Program-made: the position numbers and the translations under genes | In this document: piece by piece, positions 36,547-45,273 of the stretch | How positions within the stretch are numbered: the stretch's first letter is position 1 | How the letters are laid out: each line of letters begins with the position of its first letter | The notes under the pieces: model-generated | Seen by the model: the letters and a program-made list of their open reading frames with translations, nothing else | The model's database searches: none | What the model was told of the DNA's origin: nothing | NCBI GenBank assembly: GCA_022790955.1 | Contig: JAAVYD010000062.1 | Span: 1 to 51,180, forward strand | Direction of reading: 5' to 3' | DNA from: Bacillota bacterium | Lineage (GTDB): Bacteria; Bacillota; Clostridia; Peptostreptococcales; Anaerovoracaceae | DNA: 51,180 nt

Positions 36547-38493
36547 ATGTACACTGCAATATATCGTGATTTCAGACCTGATAATTTCGACAGACTTATA
36601 GGGCAGGATCACATAGTAAGAATACTGAAAAATCAGATAGCCTCTGAGCAGACAGGGCACGCGTATCTATTTTGCGGAACAAGAGGCACAGGAAAGACCA
36701 CTACTGCCCGTATCCTTGCTAAGGCGCTTAATTGCGAGAGCGAAGGCGAAAAGCCCTGCGGTGTCTGTGATAATTGCATATCCATAAAAGATGGGACTTT
36801 TATGGACGTCATAGAAATAGATGCGGCATCGAATAACGGAGTAGATAATATCCGCGAACTCAGGGAAAGCGTAAAGTATCCTCCGGTCAAGGGCAGGAAC
36901 AAAGTTTATATAATAGATGAAGTTCATATGCTTTCTTCCGGAGCTTTTAACGCTTTGCTTAAAACCCTCGAAGAACCTCCTGAAAATGTGGTGTTTATTT
37001 TGGCGACCACAGAGCCGCACAAGCTGCCGGCTACTATTCTGTCCAGGTGCATGCGTTTGGATTTCAGGCGGGTTTCGGAAAAAACTATCATAGAAAATAT
37101 GAAAATGATATGCGCGGCAAAAGGGATTTCCGCAGAGGAAGGAGCGCTCGCTCTTATCGCGGCTAATGCAGATGGTTCCGTGCGCGACAGTCTTAGTATC
37201 CTGGAACAGTGCATTTCAACGGGTCAAGATACTGTACTGCGCGACGATGCGGCGGAGCTGCTGGGAAACGCAGGCGAAGAAGTTATGATAGCGATTACCG
37301 ATTTTATAATGAAATCGGATGTGGCAGGCGCGCTGCTGCTGCTGGATTCAGCCGTAAATTCGGGAATAGATATAAAACAGTTTATGCGCGAGTGGCTTTC
37401 CCATTTCAGGAATCTGCTCATGGCTAAATATATAGAAAACGTCGAAAACGCGCTGAACATGTCTTTGGAAAATGCGGGCAGGGTGAAAGCTCAGGCTGAG
37501 CGTATTTCCACGGAATTATTGGATCGCGGCATCACGGAGCTTACAAAAACGATTTCAGAAACAAAGTGGTCAAGCCAGCAGAGAGTCATGCTTGAAATGT
37601 GTATAGTCAGGCTCGGCGCAGGCAGGCTGCAGGAAACGCCCGTAGTGTTCAACGATAAAAGCGTTAATGCTGATTCTGCGGGAAATATAAAAACAGAAAA
37701 ATCTGCGCCGGGAGCGGCATATATGAAAAATACAGCAGGTATTATCGCTGAAAGTCATGAAGCAGAGAATGCTGGCATAGGCGCTGGCGATTATAAGATC
37801 AGTGGTCAGGGTATTAATATTAATGATCATGTTCAGAATACCGCTAAGCACAATAGCGCTGAAAATCCTGCATTTAGAGAATATACGGATTTTGAAATAA
37901 ATAATATACCAGATAAGGAATATGAAAATATTTACGGCGAAGCCGAACTTTTTATACCTAAAGGATCGGAACCTGTCATTTCCGGGCAGCTCGGTTACGA
38001 CGATCGTGACGGTTATCTTCGGAGTTTAGCTGCAGATTTCAGTTTGGAATCGGAGTTTTTTGAAGAAGGAGGCTTTGAGGCTGAGCAGAGAAGCAGGAGC
38101 GCGGCAAAAAAGCAGGCTGTGCGGGAGCCGGGAGCGGCAGGACAGGAACAAAACAGTCAGCAGAATCTGGCAGAATTAAAAGAGCTTTGGCGAAATGTTG
38201 TTAAAAAGGCTATCGGAGAGAAGCCTATGCTTCTCAGGATAGAAACAAAGGCAAGGCTTGTGCGCATAGACGATAAGAATTTTTACGTATGCGCCGATGA
38301 TGATATCACGGAGAGGATGCTTCTGGAAAAAGGCAGAGATATTCTTGAGAAGAATATGGAGATGTATCACGGCAGCCGGTTGTCTTTATGCCTGGAAAAA
38401 GCTGCACCGCAGACATATGAGCCCGATTCGGGAGCAGAAGAGCTTGCTAAACGCATAAGCGACAGGTTTAATATAAAAGTAGAAGTTAAATAA
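36547..38493 (+). CDS. dnaX: DNA polymerase III subunits gamma/tau
   Basis: Clamp-loader ATPase; 648 aa full-frame (tau-like) product. Walker A is CGTRGTGKT (residues 43-51), the zinc module has C63 and C71-x2-C74-x2-C77, Walker B/DEVH is IIDEVHMLS, the SRC motif is ILSRCMRLDF, and the Ser-Val-Arg-Asp sensor region is DGSVRDSLS. The clamp-loader lid and collar extend to ~360, then a low-complexity linker (380-530), and a C-terminal tau-type domain (about 535-648). An A-AAA-AAG heptamer at codons 520-522 could yield a shorter gamma-like form. GGAGG precedes ATG 36547. It leads the dnaX-ybaB-recR operon. Confidence 0.96.
   Translation: MYTAIYRDFRPDNFDRLIGQDHIVRILKNQIASEQTGHAYLFCGTRGTGKTTTARILAKALNCESEGEKPCGVCDNCISIKDGTFMDVIEIDAASNNGVDNIRELRESVKYPPVKGRNKVYIIDEVHMLSSGAFNALLKTLEEPPENVVFILATTEPHKLPATILSRCMRLDFRRVSEKTIIENMKMICAAKGISAEEGALALIAANADGSVRDSLSILEQCISTGQDTVLRDDAAELLGNAGEEVMIAITDFIMKSDVAGALLLLDSAVNSGIDIKQFMREWLSHFRNLLMAKYIENVENALNMSLENAGRVKAQAERISTELLDRGITELTKTISETKWSSQQRVMLEMCIVRLGAGRLQETPVVFNDKSVNADSAGNIKTEKSAPGAAYMKNTAGIIAESHEAENAGIGAGDYKISGQGININDHVQNTAKHNSAENPAFREYTDFEINNIPDKEYENIYGEAELFIPKGSEPVISGQLGYDDRDGYLRSLAADFSLESEFFEEGGFEAEQRSRSAAKKQAVREPGAAGQEQNSQQNLAELKELWRNVVKKAIGEKPMLLRIETKARLVRIDDKNFYVCADDDITERMLLEKGRDILEKNMEMYHGSRLSLCLEKAAPQTYEPDSGAEELAKRISDRFNIKVEVK
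38095..38204 (+). other. dnaX: Candidate programmed -1 frameshift site in dnaX
   Basis: The heptamer AAAAAAG (38106-38112) is in the A-AAA-AAG phase used by E. coli dnaX. It is preceded by AGGAG (38095-38099) at 6 bases, mirroring the internal Shine-Dalgarno of E. coli. A weak GGCT/AGCC hairpin follows (38115/38126). A -1 shift reads 30 more codons to TAA 38202, giving about 552 residues. Confidence 0.5.
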
Positions 38494-38551
38494 AAATTTT
38501 AGCATATAATACAAATATTAATATAATTAATATATTAAGAGGAGAAACGAA

Positions 38552-38911
38552 ATGGGAAAAGGAATGAAAGCAGGAAAAAAACCGAGCGCCGGAGGCGGCA
38601 AGGGCGGAATGCAGAAGCAGCTTCAGCAGATGCAGGCTGTTCAAAGACAAATGGAGCAGGCTCAGGCTGAAATCGAAGCTAAGGAAGTAGAGGCCTCCGC
38701 AGGGGGCGGAGCCGTTACGGTAAAAGCTAACGGCAAAAAGGAAATTATAGACGTAAACCTTAAGCCGGAAGTGGTGGATCCGGATGATATAGAAATGCTT
38801 CAGGATCTGATAATGGCGGCGGTAAACGAAGCGCTGCGTCAGATAGATGAGATCAGCGAGAGCGAAATGAGCAAGGTAACAGGCGGGATCAGTATTCCGG
38901 GACTCTTTTAG
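38552..38911 (+). CDS. YbaB/EbfC family nucleoid-associated protein
   Basis: A 119 aa DNA-binding dimer of the YbaB/EbfC family, placed between dnaX and recR as in B. subtilis (yaaK). Pattern: Gln-rich helix ([19 protein letters not shown]), then the strand region [20 protein letters not shown] and [20 protein letters not shown]. It has a lysine/glycine-rich N-terminus of about 20 residues ([17 protein letters not shown]), somewhat longer than usual. AGAGGAGA precedes the ATG, and recR starts 8 bases after the stop. Confidence 0.92.
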   Translation: MGKGMKAGKKPSAGGGKGGMQKQLQQMQAVQRQMEQAQAEIEAKEVEASAGGGAVTVKANGKKEIIDVNLKPEVVDPDDIEMLQDLIMAAVNEALRQIDEISESEMSKVTGGISIPGLF

Positions 38912-38919
38912 GTGATATC

Positions 38920-39519
38920 ATGAGTCAGTATGCGAAGCCGCTGGCTAACCTTATAAGAGAGTTGTCTAAGCTGCCGGGAATCGGCGGCAAAACTGCGCAG
39001 CGTCTGGCTTTTTATATTCTTTCCATGGAGGAGAGAGATGCAAAATCCCTCGCAGCGTCCATAACAAGGGCAAAAGACGAGATGAAATACTGTTCCGTGT
39101 GCGGAAATCTGACGGATAAGGATCCCTGCGACATATGTTCCGATGCTGAAAGGGACAGCAGTACTATATGCGTAGTAGAGCAGGCAAAAGATGTGGCGGC
39201 AATGGAACGTATGAAAGAGTATCGTGGCGTTTACCATGTTTTGCATGGAGCAATTTCGCCTATGGACGGCATAGGTCCTGAAGATATCAATCTCAGGCAG
39301 CTTATATTAAGACTTCAGCAAAACGACGTAAAAGAAGTGATTCTGGCTACCAATCCCACAATAGAAGGTGAAGCTACGGCGATGTATGCGGCAAGGCTTA
39401 TAAAGCCCGCAGGAATAAAAGTTACGAGGATAGCTCACGGCATACCAGTGGGCGGCGATCTGGAATACGCAGACGAAGTTACGCTTTCTAAGGCGATGGA
39501 AGGCAGGAATGAACTCTGA
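38920..39519 (+). CDS. recR: Recombination mediator RecR
   Basis: RecF-pathway protein loading RecA at gaps; 199 aa, normal length. N-terminal helix-hairpin-helix [17 protein letters not shown], the zinc finger C58-x2-C61-x8-C70-x2-C73, then a Toprim domain with [21 protein letters not shown] and the Walker-B-like end region. AGGTGAT overlaps the end of ybaB, 4-5 bases before ATG 38920, so it is tightly coupled. Confidence 0.96.
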   Translation: MSQYAKPLANLIRELSKLPGIGGKTAQRLAFYILSMEERDAKSLAASITRAKDEMKYCSVCGNLTDKDPCDICSDAERDSSTICVVEQAKDVAAMERMKEYRGVYHVLHGAISPMDGIGPEDINLRQLILRLQQNDVKEVILATNPTIEGEATAMYAARLIKPAGIKVTRIAHGIPVGGDLEYADEVTLSKAMEGRNEL

Positions 39520-39647
39520 TTAATATTGATTTTCCCTATACGTTTGCATAACGTTGGCGCAGTCCGAATAGATTATATTAAAAACATTGTACAGCCTGTA
39601 AAGCAAGAAGGCTTTGCGGAAAAGACAGAAATGCGGGGGTGTAATCT

Positions 39648-39920
39648 ATGTCACTGGCAGGAGAAGCGGGAATATTGTTGGCGTATGCCGTAGGAATGTT
39701 TGGTTTATTTGTAGCGACCTGTATGTTTATAGTTCCTATAAAAATGGCATTGAAGCTGCTGATAAACAGTATTATTGGAGGAATCGCTATCGTAGTTATA
39801 AATATAATAGGAAGCGCGTTCGGACTTCATATAAGCCTGAACATGCTGACCGCGTTTATCGCGGGAGTGCTCGGTGTTCCGGGCGTTGTAATGATAATAT
39901 TTATGCAGATAGTATTTTAG
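39648..39920 (+). CDS. BofA-family membrane protein
   Basis: A 90 aa protein with three hydrophobic segments (about 10-32, 36-58, 62-88). In Bacillus, BofA anchors the complex that inhibits pro-sigma-K processing during sporulation. The recR-bofA order is kept here. GGGGGTG lies 8 bases before ATG 39648. Homologues also occur in non-sporulating clostridia, so sporulation cannot be concluded. The gap 39520-39647 has only a weak AAAGC/GCTTT hairpin. Confidence 0.8.
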   Translation: MSLAGEAGILLAYAVGMFGLFVATCMFIVPIKMALKLLINSIIGGIAIVVINIIGSAFGLHISLNMLTAFIAGVLGVPGVVMIIFMQIVF

Positions 39921-40023
39921 CGTTTTTATTGTGATTTTGGAAATTAAAATAAATAGTGACCTTGTAATATTTAAAGGTAAAATACAAGTTTACGAATAAT
40001 TTTTTATATACAGAGAGTAAAAT

Positions 40024-40275
40024 ATGAAACAACAGATTTTTAAAACTAAAGGCACATGCGCGAGTATGATAAGTTTCAGAGTAGATGATGAAGGATGTAT
40101 TCACGATATATTATTTACCGGAGGCTGCGATGGAAATTTAAAGGCGATAGGGCTTTTAGCAGAAGGAAAGCCGGCTTCTGAAGTAGCTGATATTTTAACG
40201 GGAAACGTATGCGGATTTAAAAAGACTTCCTGCGCCGATCAGCTTTCTCAGGCGATTCGTCAGGCAGGATATTAA
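40024..40275 (+). CDS. TSCPD domain protein (TIGR03905-like)
   Basis: A small 83 aa protein. The TSCPD pattern is visible: C-A-S-M-I-S-F-R-V-D-D-E-G-C, FTGGCDGNLKAIGLLAEGK, then VCGFKKTSCADQLSQAI. It has five cysteines. The domain is also found at the C-terminus of some class II ribonucleotide reductases, but no function is established for the stand-alone form. The Shine-Dalgarno is AGAGAG before ATG 40024. A terminator follows at 40350. Confidence 0.85.
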   Translation: MKQQIFKTKGTCASMISFRVDDEGCIHDILFTGGCDGNLKAIGLLAEGKPASEVADILTGNVCGFKKTSCADQLSQAIRQAGY

Positions 40276-40349
40276 AAATGGAGATATTGTCTGCAACTGC
40301 TTTGTATAATTTTCAGAGTTGTTAAAGCGACAGCGGACTGTTTTGTCAT

Positions 40350-40376
40350 AACGGCCATAGCAGGCCGTTTTGTTTT
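40350..40376 (+). terminator. Terminator of the dnaX-to-TSCPD gene cluster
   Basis: AACGGCC (40350-40356) pairs with GGCCGTT (40363-40369) and is followed by TTGTTTT, 75 bases after the TSCPD gene. Confidence 0.88.
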
Positions 40377-40415
40377 ATGCAAAAAGTTATGTCAGATTTA
40401 GCCAGGAGGTATTTT

Positions 40416-43400
40416 ATGATTCAGGTTTTTTACGGATCTGCGGAATACGATAAAGATAGATTTTTATTCGATAATATTGCTATGCGTATGCCAAGGGATA
40501 TTATTTTGATCGTTCCGGACCAGTTTACTCTTCAGGCCGAGAGAAACGCTTTTGAATACATGAATACAGATACTCTGCTTGAGTTAGAAATTATGAGCAA
40601 TTCCAGTTTTTCCAGGCGTATACTCGCAAGTCAGGGAAGTCCGTCGGAAATTCCTGTGAATAAGTATGGACGTTATATGCTGTTAACTAAGCTGATGCTC
40701 GAAGAAAAGCAGACGTCGGGTATATTTGCAGGAGTCAATCGGAAACGTTCGTTTATAACGCTGCTTAAAGAATTAATCGGAGAAATGAAACAGTACGGCG
40801 TAAAGCCGTATGATCTTGAAAATATAGCGGAGGAATTTTCGGGAAGCGATATACTACATGCAAAACTTAAAGATATTGCAGATATTTTTGAAAAATATGA
40901 GCGAGGCATATCCGGAAAATATATAGATTATGAGGATCTGCAGAGCGCTGTTGTCGAGAAGATATATGAATCCCGGCGTGTGGCGGAGAGCGAATTTTGG
41001 ATAGACGGTTTCGATTATCTGACGCCTAAGATGCTTGCGATGATAGAGGCGATAGCGTGCACTGCAAAAGATATTAATATAGTTTTAACAGGCGGTGATT
41101 CAGAAGACAGAGTATTTGCCATATCGAACCGAATGAGGGGATTTTTAAAAGAAATAGCGGCGAGAAACGGTATAGAGTATAAAGAAACGGCAATTTCAGA
41201 AAAGTATTTTGTTCCGGCGTTTCCTCAGGTTAGAGTTATTGAAGCAGGGGATTTTTATTCGGAAGCAGAAACGGTGGCTGTGGAGATAATCAAACTGATA
41301 AGAGAACAGGGATTGCGTTACAGAGATATCGTTATCATATGTAATGATGCCGACAGACGCGGTTCTGTTTTCCGCAGGGTGTTTGGAACTTATGAGATTC
41401 CGCTTTTTATAGACAGAAAGCGAAAAATTACTCAGGAGCCCGCCGTGGAATTTATATTTTCTATGTTGGATGTTATAAGAAACGGTCGCAGATTTAACGA
41501 TGTTTTCAGCATGATAAAAACGGGATATTCGCCGCTGTCGGATAATGAATGCGAGGAGCTGGAAAATTATTGTCGCAGGTATAATATAAAAAGCGGCAGA
41601 TGGAAAAAAGATTTTATTTACGGAAGAGAAGAAATAGGAAATCGGTTAGATGAAATTAATGATTACAGACGCAGAATAGACGAGTTTATAACCGAAGGCG
41701 AAAAGCTGTTTAAAGGCAGGAAATCCGTAAGGGAGAAAACGGAAGCTGTATATAGATTTCTTGCGGATACTGCACACATGCCCGATATTACAAGAAGCGC
41801 CGTGCAGGAGCTTGAAGCATGGGATATGTTTGAATATGCGGAAAGCGCGGCTCAAATATGGAAAGAAATTATAAATATTTTCGATCAGATTGTGGAGGTA
41901 ATAGGCGATGAAGAAATCAGCGATGAGGATTTTGCTGAGATATTAAAAGAAGGTTTTGAGGAAATTGAGATAGGTCTGCTGCCGCCTAATAACGATCAGG
42001 TTATATTCGGAACCATGCAGCGCACGAGAACAGGAAGCGTGCGCGCGATGTTCGTGGCGGGGGCTAACGAGGGCGTGCTTCCTGAGAACGGCAGAACAGA
42101 GGGCATTTTATCCGATGAAGAAAAAAAATTACTTGCCGATAAAAAATATATTATAAGCAAAACGGACGAGCTTCGCGAAACCGAACAAAATCTGGCTATT
42201 TATAAGAATATTAATAAGGCGCGGGAATATTTGTTTATTTCTTATTCAGATATAGATTCTGAAGGATCAGTTCTCAGACCTTCCGAGCTTGTAGGTTATA
42301 TAAAAGATAAATATGCTGATGTTGAAGAAAGAAAGGATTGCTTAAATTTTTCAGAAAAACTGGATCTTATTCAGACAAGGAAAAGCGTTTTGCCGCATAT
42401 TACTCAGGCTTTAAGAAAGTACAGGAACGGAGAGCAGCTTGACGACAAATGGAGAGCCGCAGCTATTTTGCTTAAAGGGGACAGAGCTTTTGAAACCGCA
42501 AAAGACGGTCTGTTTTACAGTAATAAAATAGATAGGATTGAACGAGAAACTGTGCGCGAGCTTTATGGCAGAGGTATATCAAGGGAGCTTATATTGAGCG
42601 CTTCAAGGCTCGAAAGGTTTGCAAGATGTCCGTTTTCTTTTCTTGTAACATATGGGCTTAATCCTTTGGAAGAAAGAAATTTTGAAGTAGACCTGCGTTC
42701 AATAGGCGATATATACCATGAGTGTTTAAGAAATACGGCGGAAGTTCTTACGGATGAAGGTATTGAAATTACAGATTCGCAGTCGCGCTGGCTCACTGTT
42801 TCTGAAGAGGAGTGCAAAAAATTTACAGACAGATACGTAGATAATTTTGCAGAAAGTTACAGAGAGGGTATTTTTAATCTGCCCGGAAGGGGTATTTATA
42901 TAAGAGAACGTATAAAAGAAATATGTTTCCAGTCCGCGTGGCTTATGATATCTCAAGTCAGGAGCGGTCATATAAAAGCCGTTTATTTTGAACAGCGATT
43001 TGGCAGAAGATCGGATGCAATATTTCCGCCGATAAGGCTGAGTACGGAAGACGGCGATAATGTATACATAGAGGGCATAATAGATCGAGTTGATATAATA
43101 GCGGGCGGCAGTAAATATGATGTAGGCGCAGATATGAACGACGATGATTTTATTCGTATTATAGATTATAAATCAGGCAGCGAAAAGTTTGATATAGATG
43201 AGGTACGCAGCGGCTGGCGTCTGCAGCTTATGATTTATCTGAAAGGCGCTATGGGAGGCATTAAGTCTGTCAGACCAGCAGGGGTATTTTATTTTTCGGT
43301 AGGTGAAAAGAATGTCGACGTTACGGGAAAATCTGTTGAACAGACAAATGAAACTGTGCTTGAAGGAATTATAAAAAAATCAAGGCTTGACGGTATATTA

Positions 43401-43676
43401 GTCGATAATGAAAGAGCTATAACGGGTATGGATTCCGTATTTGATTCGAGTTCAGCAGTGATTCCAGTTAGGCGTAAAAAAGATGGAAGTTACAGCGGCA
43501 GATCGCTTCTTTCCGAGGAAGAATTTGCTGAACTCGTGGAGCAGACGGATATTAATATGAAAGAGCAGGCGACTTTTCTTGCGGGCGGCTGCGCGGATAT
43601 AGATCCAAAACGCGGAAAAAATTTCGATGCCTGCGGGTATTGCAGGTTTAAAAGTATCTGCAATTATGAAAAATAA
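40416..43676 (+). CDS. addB: AddB/RexB-like helicase-exonuclease subunit (PD-(D/E)XK nuclease)
   Basis: Nuclease subunit of the RecBCD-like AddAB machine for double-strand break repair; 1086 aa, family length. The N-terminal part has a UvrD-like fold pattern (ILIVPDQFTLQAERNAF). The expected Walker A is degenerate (GSAEYDKDR instead of G-x4-GKT). The C-terminal PD-(D/E)XK domain (about 770-1086) has the nuclease motif GIIDRVD ... IIDYKSG. Four cluster cysteines are likely: RLERFARCPFSF near 735, and the triplet in FDACGYCRFKSICNYE at the end. The start is ATG 40416 with AGGAGGT, not 40377. No addA follows; the next gene is unrelated. Confidence 0.85.
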   Translation: MIQVFYGSAEYDKDRFLFDNIAMRMPRDIILIVPDQFTLQAERNAFEYMNTDTLLELEIMSNSSFSRRILASQGSPSEIPVNKYGRYMLLTKLMLEEKQTSGIFAGVNRKRSFITLLKELIGEMKQYGVKPYDLENIAEEFSGSDILHAKLKDIADIFEKYERGISGKYIDYEDLQSAVVEKIYESRRVAESEFWIDGFDYLTPKMLAMIEAIACTAKDINIVLTGGDSEDRVFAISNRMRGFLKEIAARNGIEYKETAISEKYFVPAFPQVRVIEAGDFYSEAETVAVEIIKLIREQGLRYRDIVIICNDADRRGSVFRRVFGTYEIPLFIDRKRKITQEPAVEFIFSMLDVIRNGRRFNDVFSMIKTGYSPLSDNECEELENYCRRYNIKSGRWKKDFIYGREEIGNRLDEINDYRRRIDEFITEGEKLFKGRKSVREKTEAVYRFLADTAHMPDITRSAVQELEAWDMFEYAESAAQIWKEIINIFDQIVEVIGDEEISDEDFAEILKEGFEEIEIGLLPPNNDQVIFGTMQRTRTGSVRAMFVAGANEGVLPENGRTEGILSDEEKKLLADKKYIISKTDELRETEQNLAIYKNINKAREYLFISYSDIDSEGSVLRPSELVGYIKDKYADVEERKDCLNFSEKLDLIQTRKSVLPHITQALRKYRNGEQLDDKWRAAAILLKGDRAFETAKDGLFYSNKIDRIERETVRELYGRGISRELILSASRLERFARCPFSFLVTYGLNPLEERNFEVDLRSIGDIYHECLRNTAEVLTDEGIEITDSQSRWLTVSEEECKKFTDRYVDNFAESYREGIFNLPGRGIYIRERIKEICFQSAWLMISQVRSGHIKAVYFEQRFGRRSDAIFPPIRLSTEDGDNVYIEGIIDRVDIIAGGSKYDVGADMNDDDFIRIIDYKSGSEKFDIDEVRSGWRLQLMIYLKGAMGGIKSVRPAGVFYFSVGEKNVDVTGKSVEQTNETVLEGIIKKSRLDGILVDNERAITGMDSVFDSSSAVIPVRRKKDGSYSGRSLLSEEEFAELVEQTDINMKEQATFLAGGCADIDPKRGKNFDACGYCRFKSICNYEK

Positions 43677-43789
43677 AATGATAATTATAAACTAACAGAT
43701 CTTAATAAAATAGATTAAAAAATCAGCGGCGCGGCAGATTGAGCAGTTTATATGATTTCTCCGTGCGGATTAAAAAGGATTGAATTACG

Positions 43790-44188
43790 ATGGGTATTAT
43801 TAAAAAAGCAGATATAATACTGGGAGCGGTTCTGGCGGTTTTGTGCGGACTTATTTGCTGGGCGGTATACGGCGCGGATTACGGGACAGGTGTTTTGGCG
43901 ACGGTGAGGGTAGACGGAGAGATTTATGGAACATATGATCTTTCGGAAGACAGAACTGTAAATATTAATAAAAACGGAAATCATAACTGTGTAATTATTA
44001 GAAATAATAAAGTGCTTATGACAGAGGCGGATTGTCCGGATAAATACTGTTTAAAACAATACAAGCGTGAAGGCGGTATCGATAAAAACAATCAGACTAT
44101 CGTTTGTCTGCCGAATCGGGTCGTAATATCTATTTCGGGAGCGGAGCCTGCAGAGGAGCCGGATGCAGTAACAGGCGCTCCTATATAA
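43790..44188 (+). CDS. NusG domain II-containing protein
   Basis: A 132 aa protein with one N-terminal membrane segment (about residues 8-27, LGAVLAVLCGLICWAVYG). A NusG-II-like beta domain (about 38-118) reads VRVDGEIYGTYDLSED, ADCPDKYCLKQ and IVCLPNRVVISI. In many clostridia this gene precedes a Gx transporter gene, as here; its role is unknown. The cysteines C-P-D-K-Y-C are conserved in the family. The stop is about 70 bases before the Gx gene. Confidence 0.8.
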   Translation: MGIIKKADIILGAVLAVLCGLICWAVYGADYGTGVLATVRVDGEIYGTYDLSEDRTVNINKNGNHNCVIIRNNKVLMTEADCPDKYCLKQYKREGGIDKNNQTIVCLPNRVVISISGAEPAEEPDAVTGAPI

Positions 44189-44257
44189 AACATTAAAATA
44201 TATTATTTGAATTATAATATTGCATTGTTTGAGTAACATGCGGGCTGCAGAAAGGCG

Positions 44258-44782
44258 GTGATTGCAATAAACAGAAATCAGCATATAAGAAATCGACCGG
44301 CATATAAAGCTGCGTTATGTTCTGTTCTGATATCTCTTGCGCTTATATTTTCATATATTGAAATGCTGATTCCGTTTAATTTTGGAGTTCCGGGAATAAA
44401 ATTGGGATTATCTAATCTTATAATAGTTGTGGCTATTTATCGCTTGGGAACCGTATTTGCATTAACTGTAAATCTTATGAGAATTTTTTTATCAGGACTT
44501 CTTTTCGGCGGAATTTCGCCTATGATGTACAGCCTGGCGGGAGGAATCGTCAGTTTTGCGGTTATGTTTATACTGTATAAAACAAACTTATTCAGTCCCG
44601 TGGGAGTAAGCATGGCGGGAGGTGTAATGCATAATGCAGGTCAGCTTACAGTGGCGGCATTAATAGTTGAAACGTCAAAAATTTATTTATATATGCCGGT
44701 GCTTTTGATTTCAGGCATGATAACAGGAATTTTGCTGGGAATAATTGCAGCGTTATTATTGAAAAAATTAAAATATAATTGA
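44258..44782 (+). CDS. Gx transporter family membrane protein (HepT component I-like)
   Basis: A membrane protein of about 174 aa with five hydrophobic segments. The motif SYIEMLIPFNFGVPGIKLGLSN, with Gly-Leu-Ser-Asn, is the family hallmark. It resembles ECF-type S-components and is often annotated as heptaprenyl diphosphate synthase component I. The usual downstream polyprenyl synthase gene is missing here. The start is unclear: GTG 44258 lies inside the Shine-Dalgarno AAAGGCGGTGA (44251-44261), and no ATG, GTG or TTG lies in frame just after it, so a non-standard ATA at 44267 is possible. Confidence 0.82.
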   Translation: MIAINRNQHIRNRPAYKAALCSVLISLALIFSYIEMLIPFNFGVPGIKLGLSNLIIVVAIYRLGTVFALTVNLMRIFLSGLLFGGISPMMYSLAGGIVSFAVMFILYKTNLFSPVGVSMAGGVMHNAGQLTVAALIVETSKIYLYMPVLLISGMITGILLGIIAALLLKKLKYN

Positions 44783-44807
44783 CAATTCGTATAAACGGAA
44801 TTATAAT
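44779..44807 (+). promoter_or_regulatory. Consensus sigma-A promoter overlapping the Gx transporter stop codon
   Basis: TTGACA, exactly 17 bases, TATAAT: a perfect sigma-A promoter whose -35 contains the TGA stop of the upstream gene. It should start a transcript near 44814, 40 bases before the next gene. Confidence 0.85.
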
Positions 44808-44853
44808 ACGTATATACGAACAAAAGGCGCAGGTGAAAATGGGAGGTTCAACT

Positions 44854-45273
44854 ATGGATGATCGTTATAATATGGGGAAAATATTTAATAATTTAACTCA
44901 ATTATTTTTTGAGGCTTATGATAACGGAAGATTTGATCTTATACAGGCAAGGATGCTGATACATATGTCCGTTGATGCGGTTCATTTGAGTGATGAGGAT
45001 GAATCCGAAGCTATAAAAAGCAGCGTCGGGTGCAGATGCGGAAGTTGTCTGAAAAAAATGAAAGTCGGAGACAGGTTGTATTCGCCGTATTTTACTGATA
45101 TGAACTGGAAATACATTACAGATGAAGTGGATGGAAGAGTAGCTTATCACAGTTACTGTGAAGATTGTTTAGAGCAGGTTTTCGGAGAAAAGGCTGCAAA
45201 AGATATAAAAGATATATGCGATAAAGATGAAAATTCTTTGGTAAAATATGTGTGGAAAGGAGAAGAGGTTTGA
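44854..45273 (+). CDS. Conserved-looking small protein with four-cysteine zinc-binding-like motif
   Basis: I do not recognise this 139 aa family. An N-terminal helical part of about 50 residues is followed by G-C-R-C-G-S-C-L-K-K-M and, about 35 residues later, Y-H-S-Y-C-E-D-C. The pairs C-x2-C and C-x2-C could bind one zinc, as in a zinc ribbon or treble clef. No signal peptide or membrane segment. GGGAGGT fixes the start at ATG 44854, although the frame is open from 44779. Its TGA overlaps the TTG start of the XRE gene, so the two are translationally coupled and likely work together. It sits behind a perfect promoter. Confidence 0.65.
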   Translation: MDDRYNMGKIFNNLTQLFFEAYDNGRFDLIQARMLIHMSVDAVHLSDEDESEAIKSSVGCRCGSCLKKMKVGDRLYSPYFTDMNWKYITDEVDGRVAYHSYCEDCLEQVFGEKAAKDIKDICDKDENSLVKYVWKGEEV

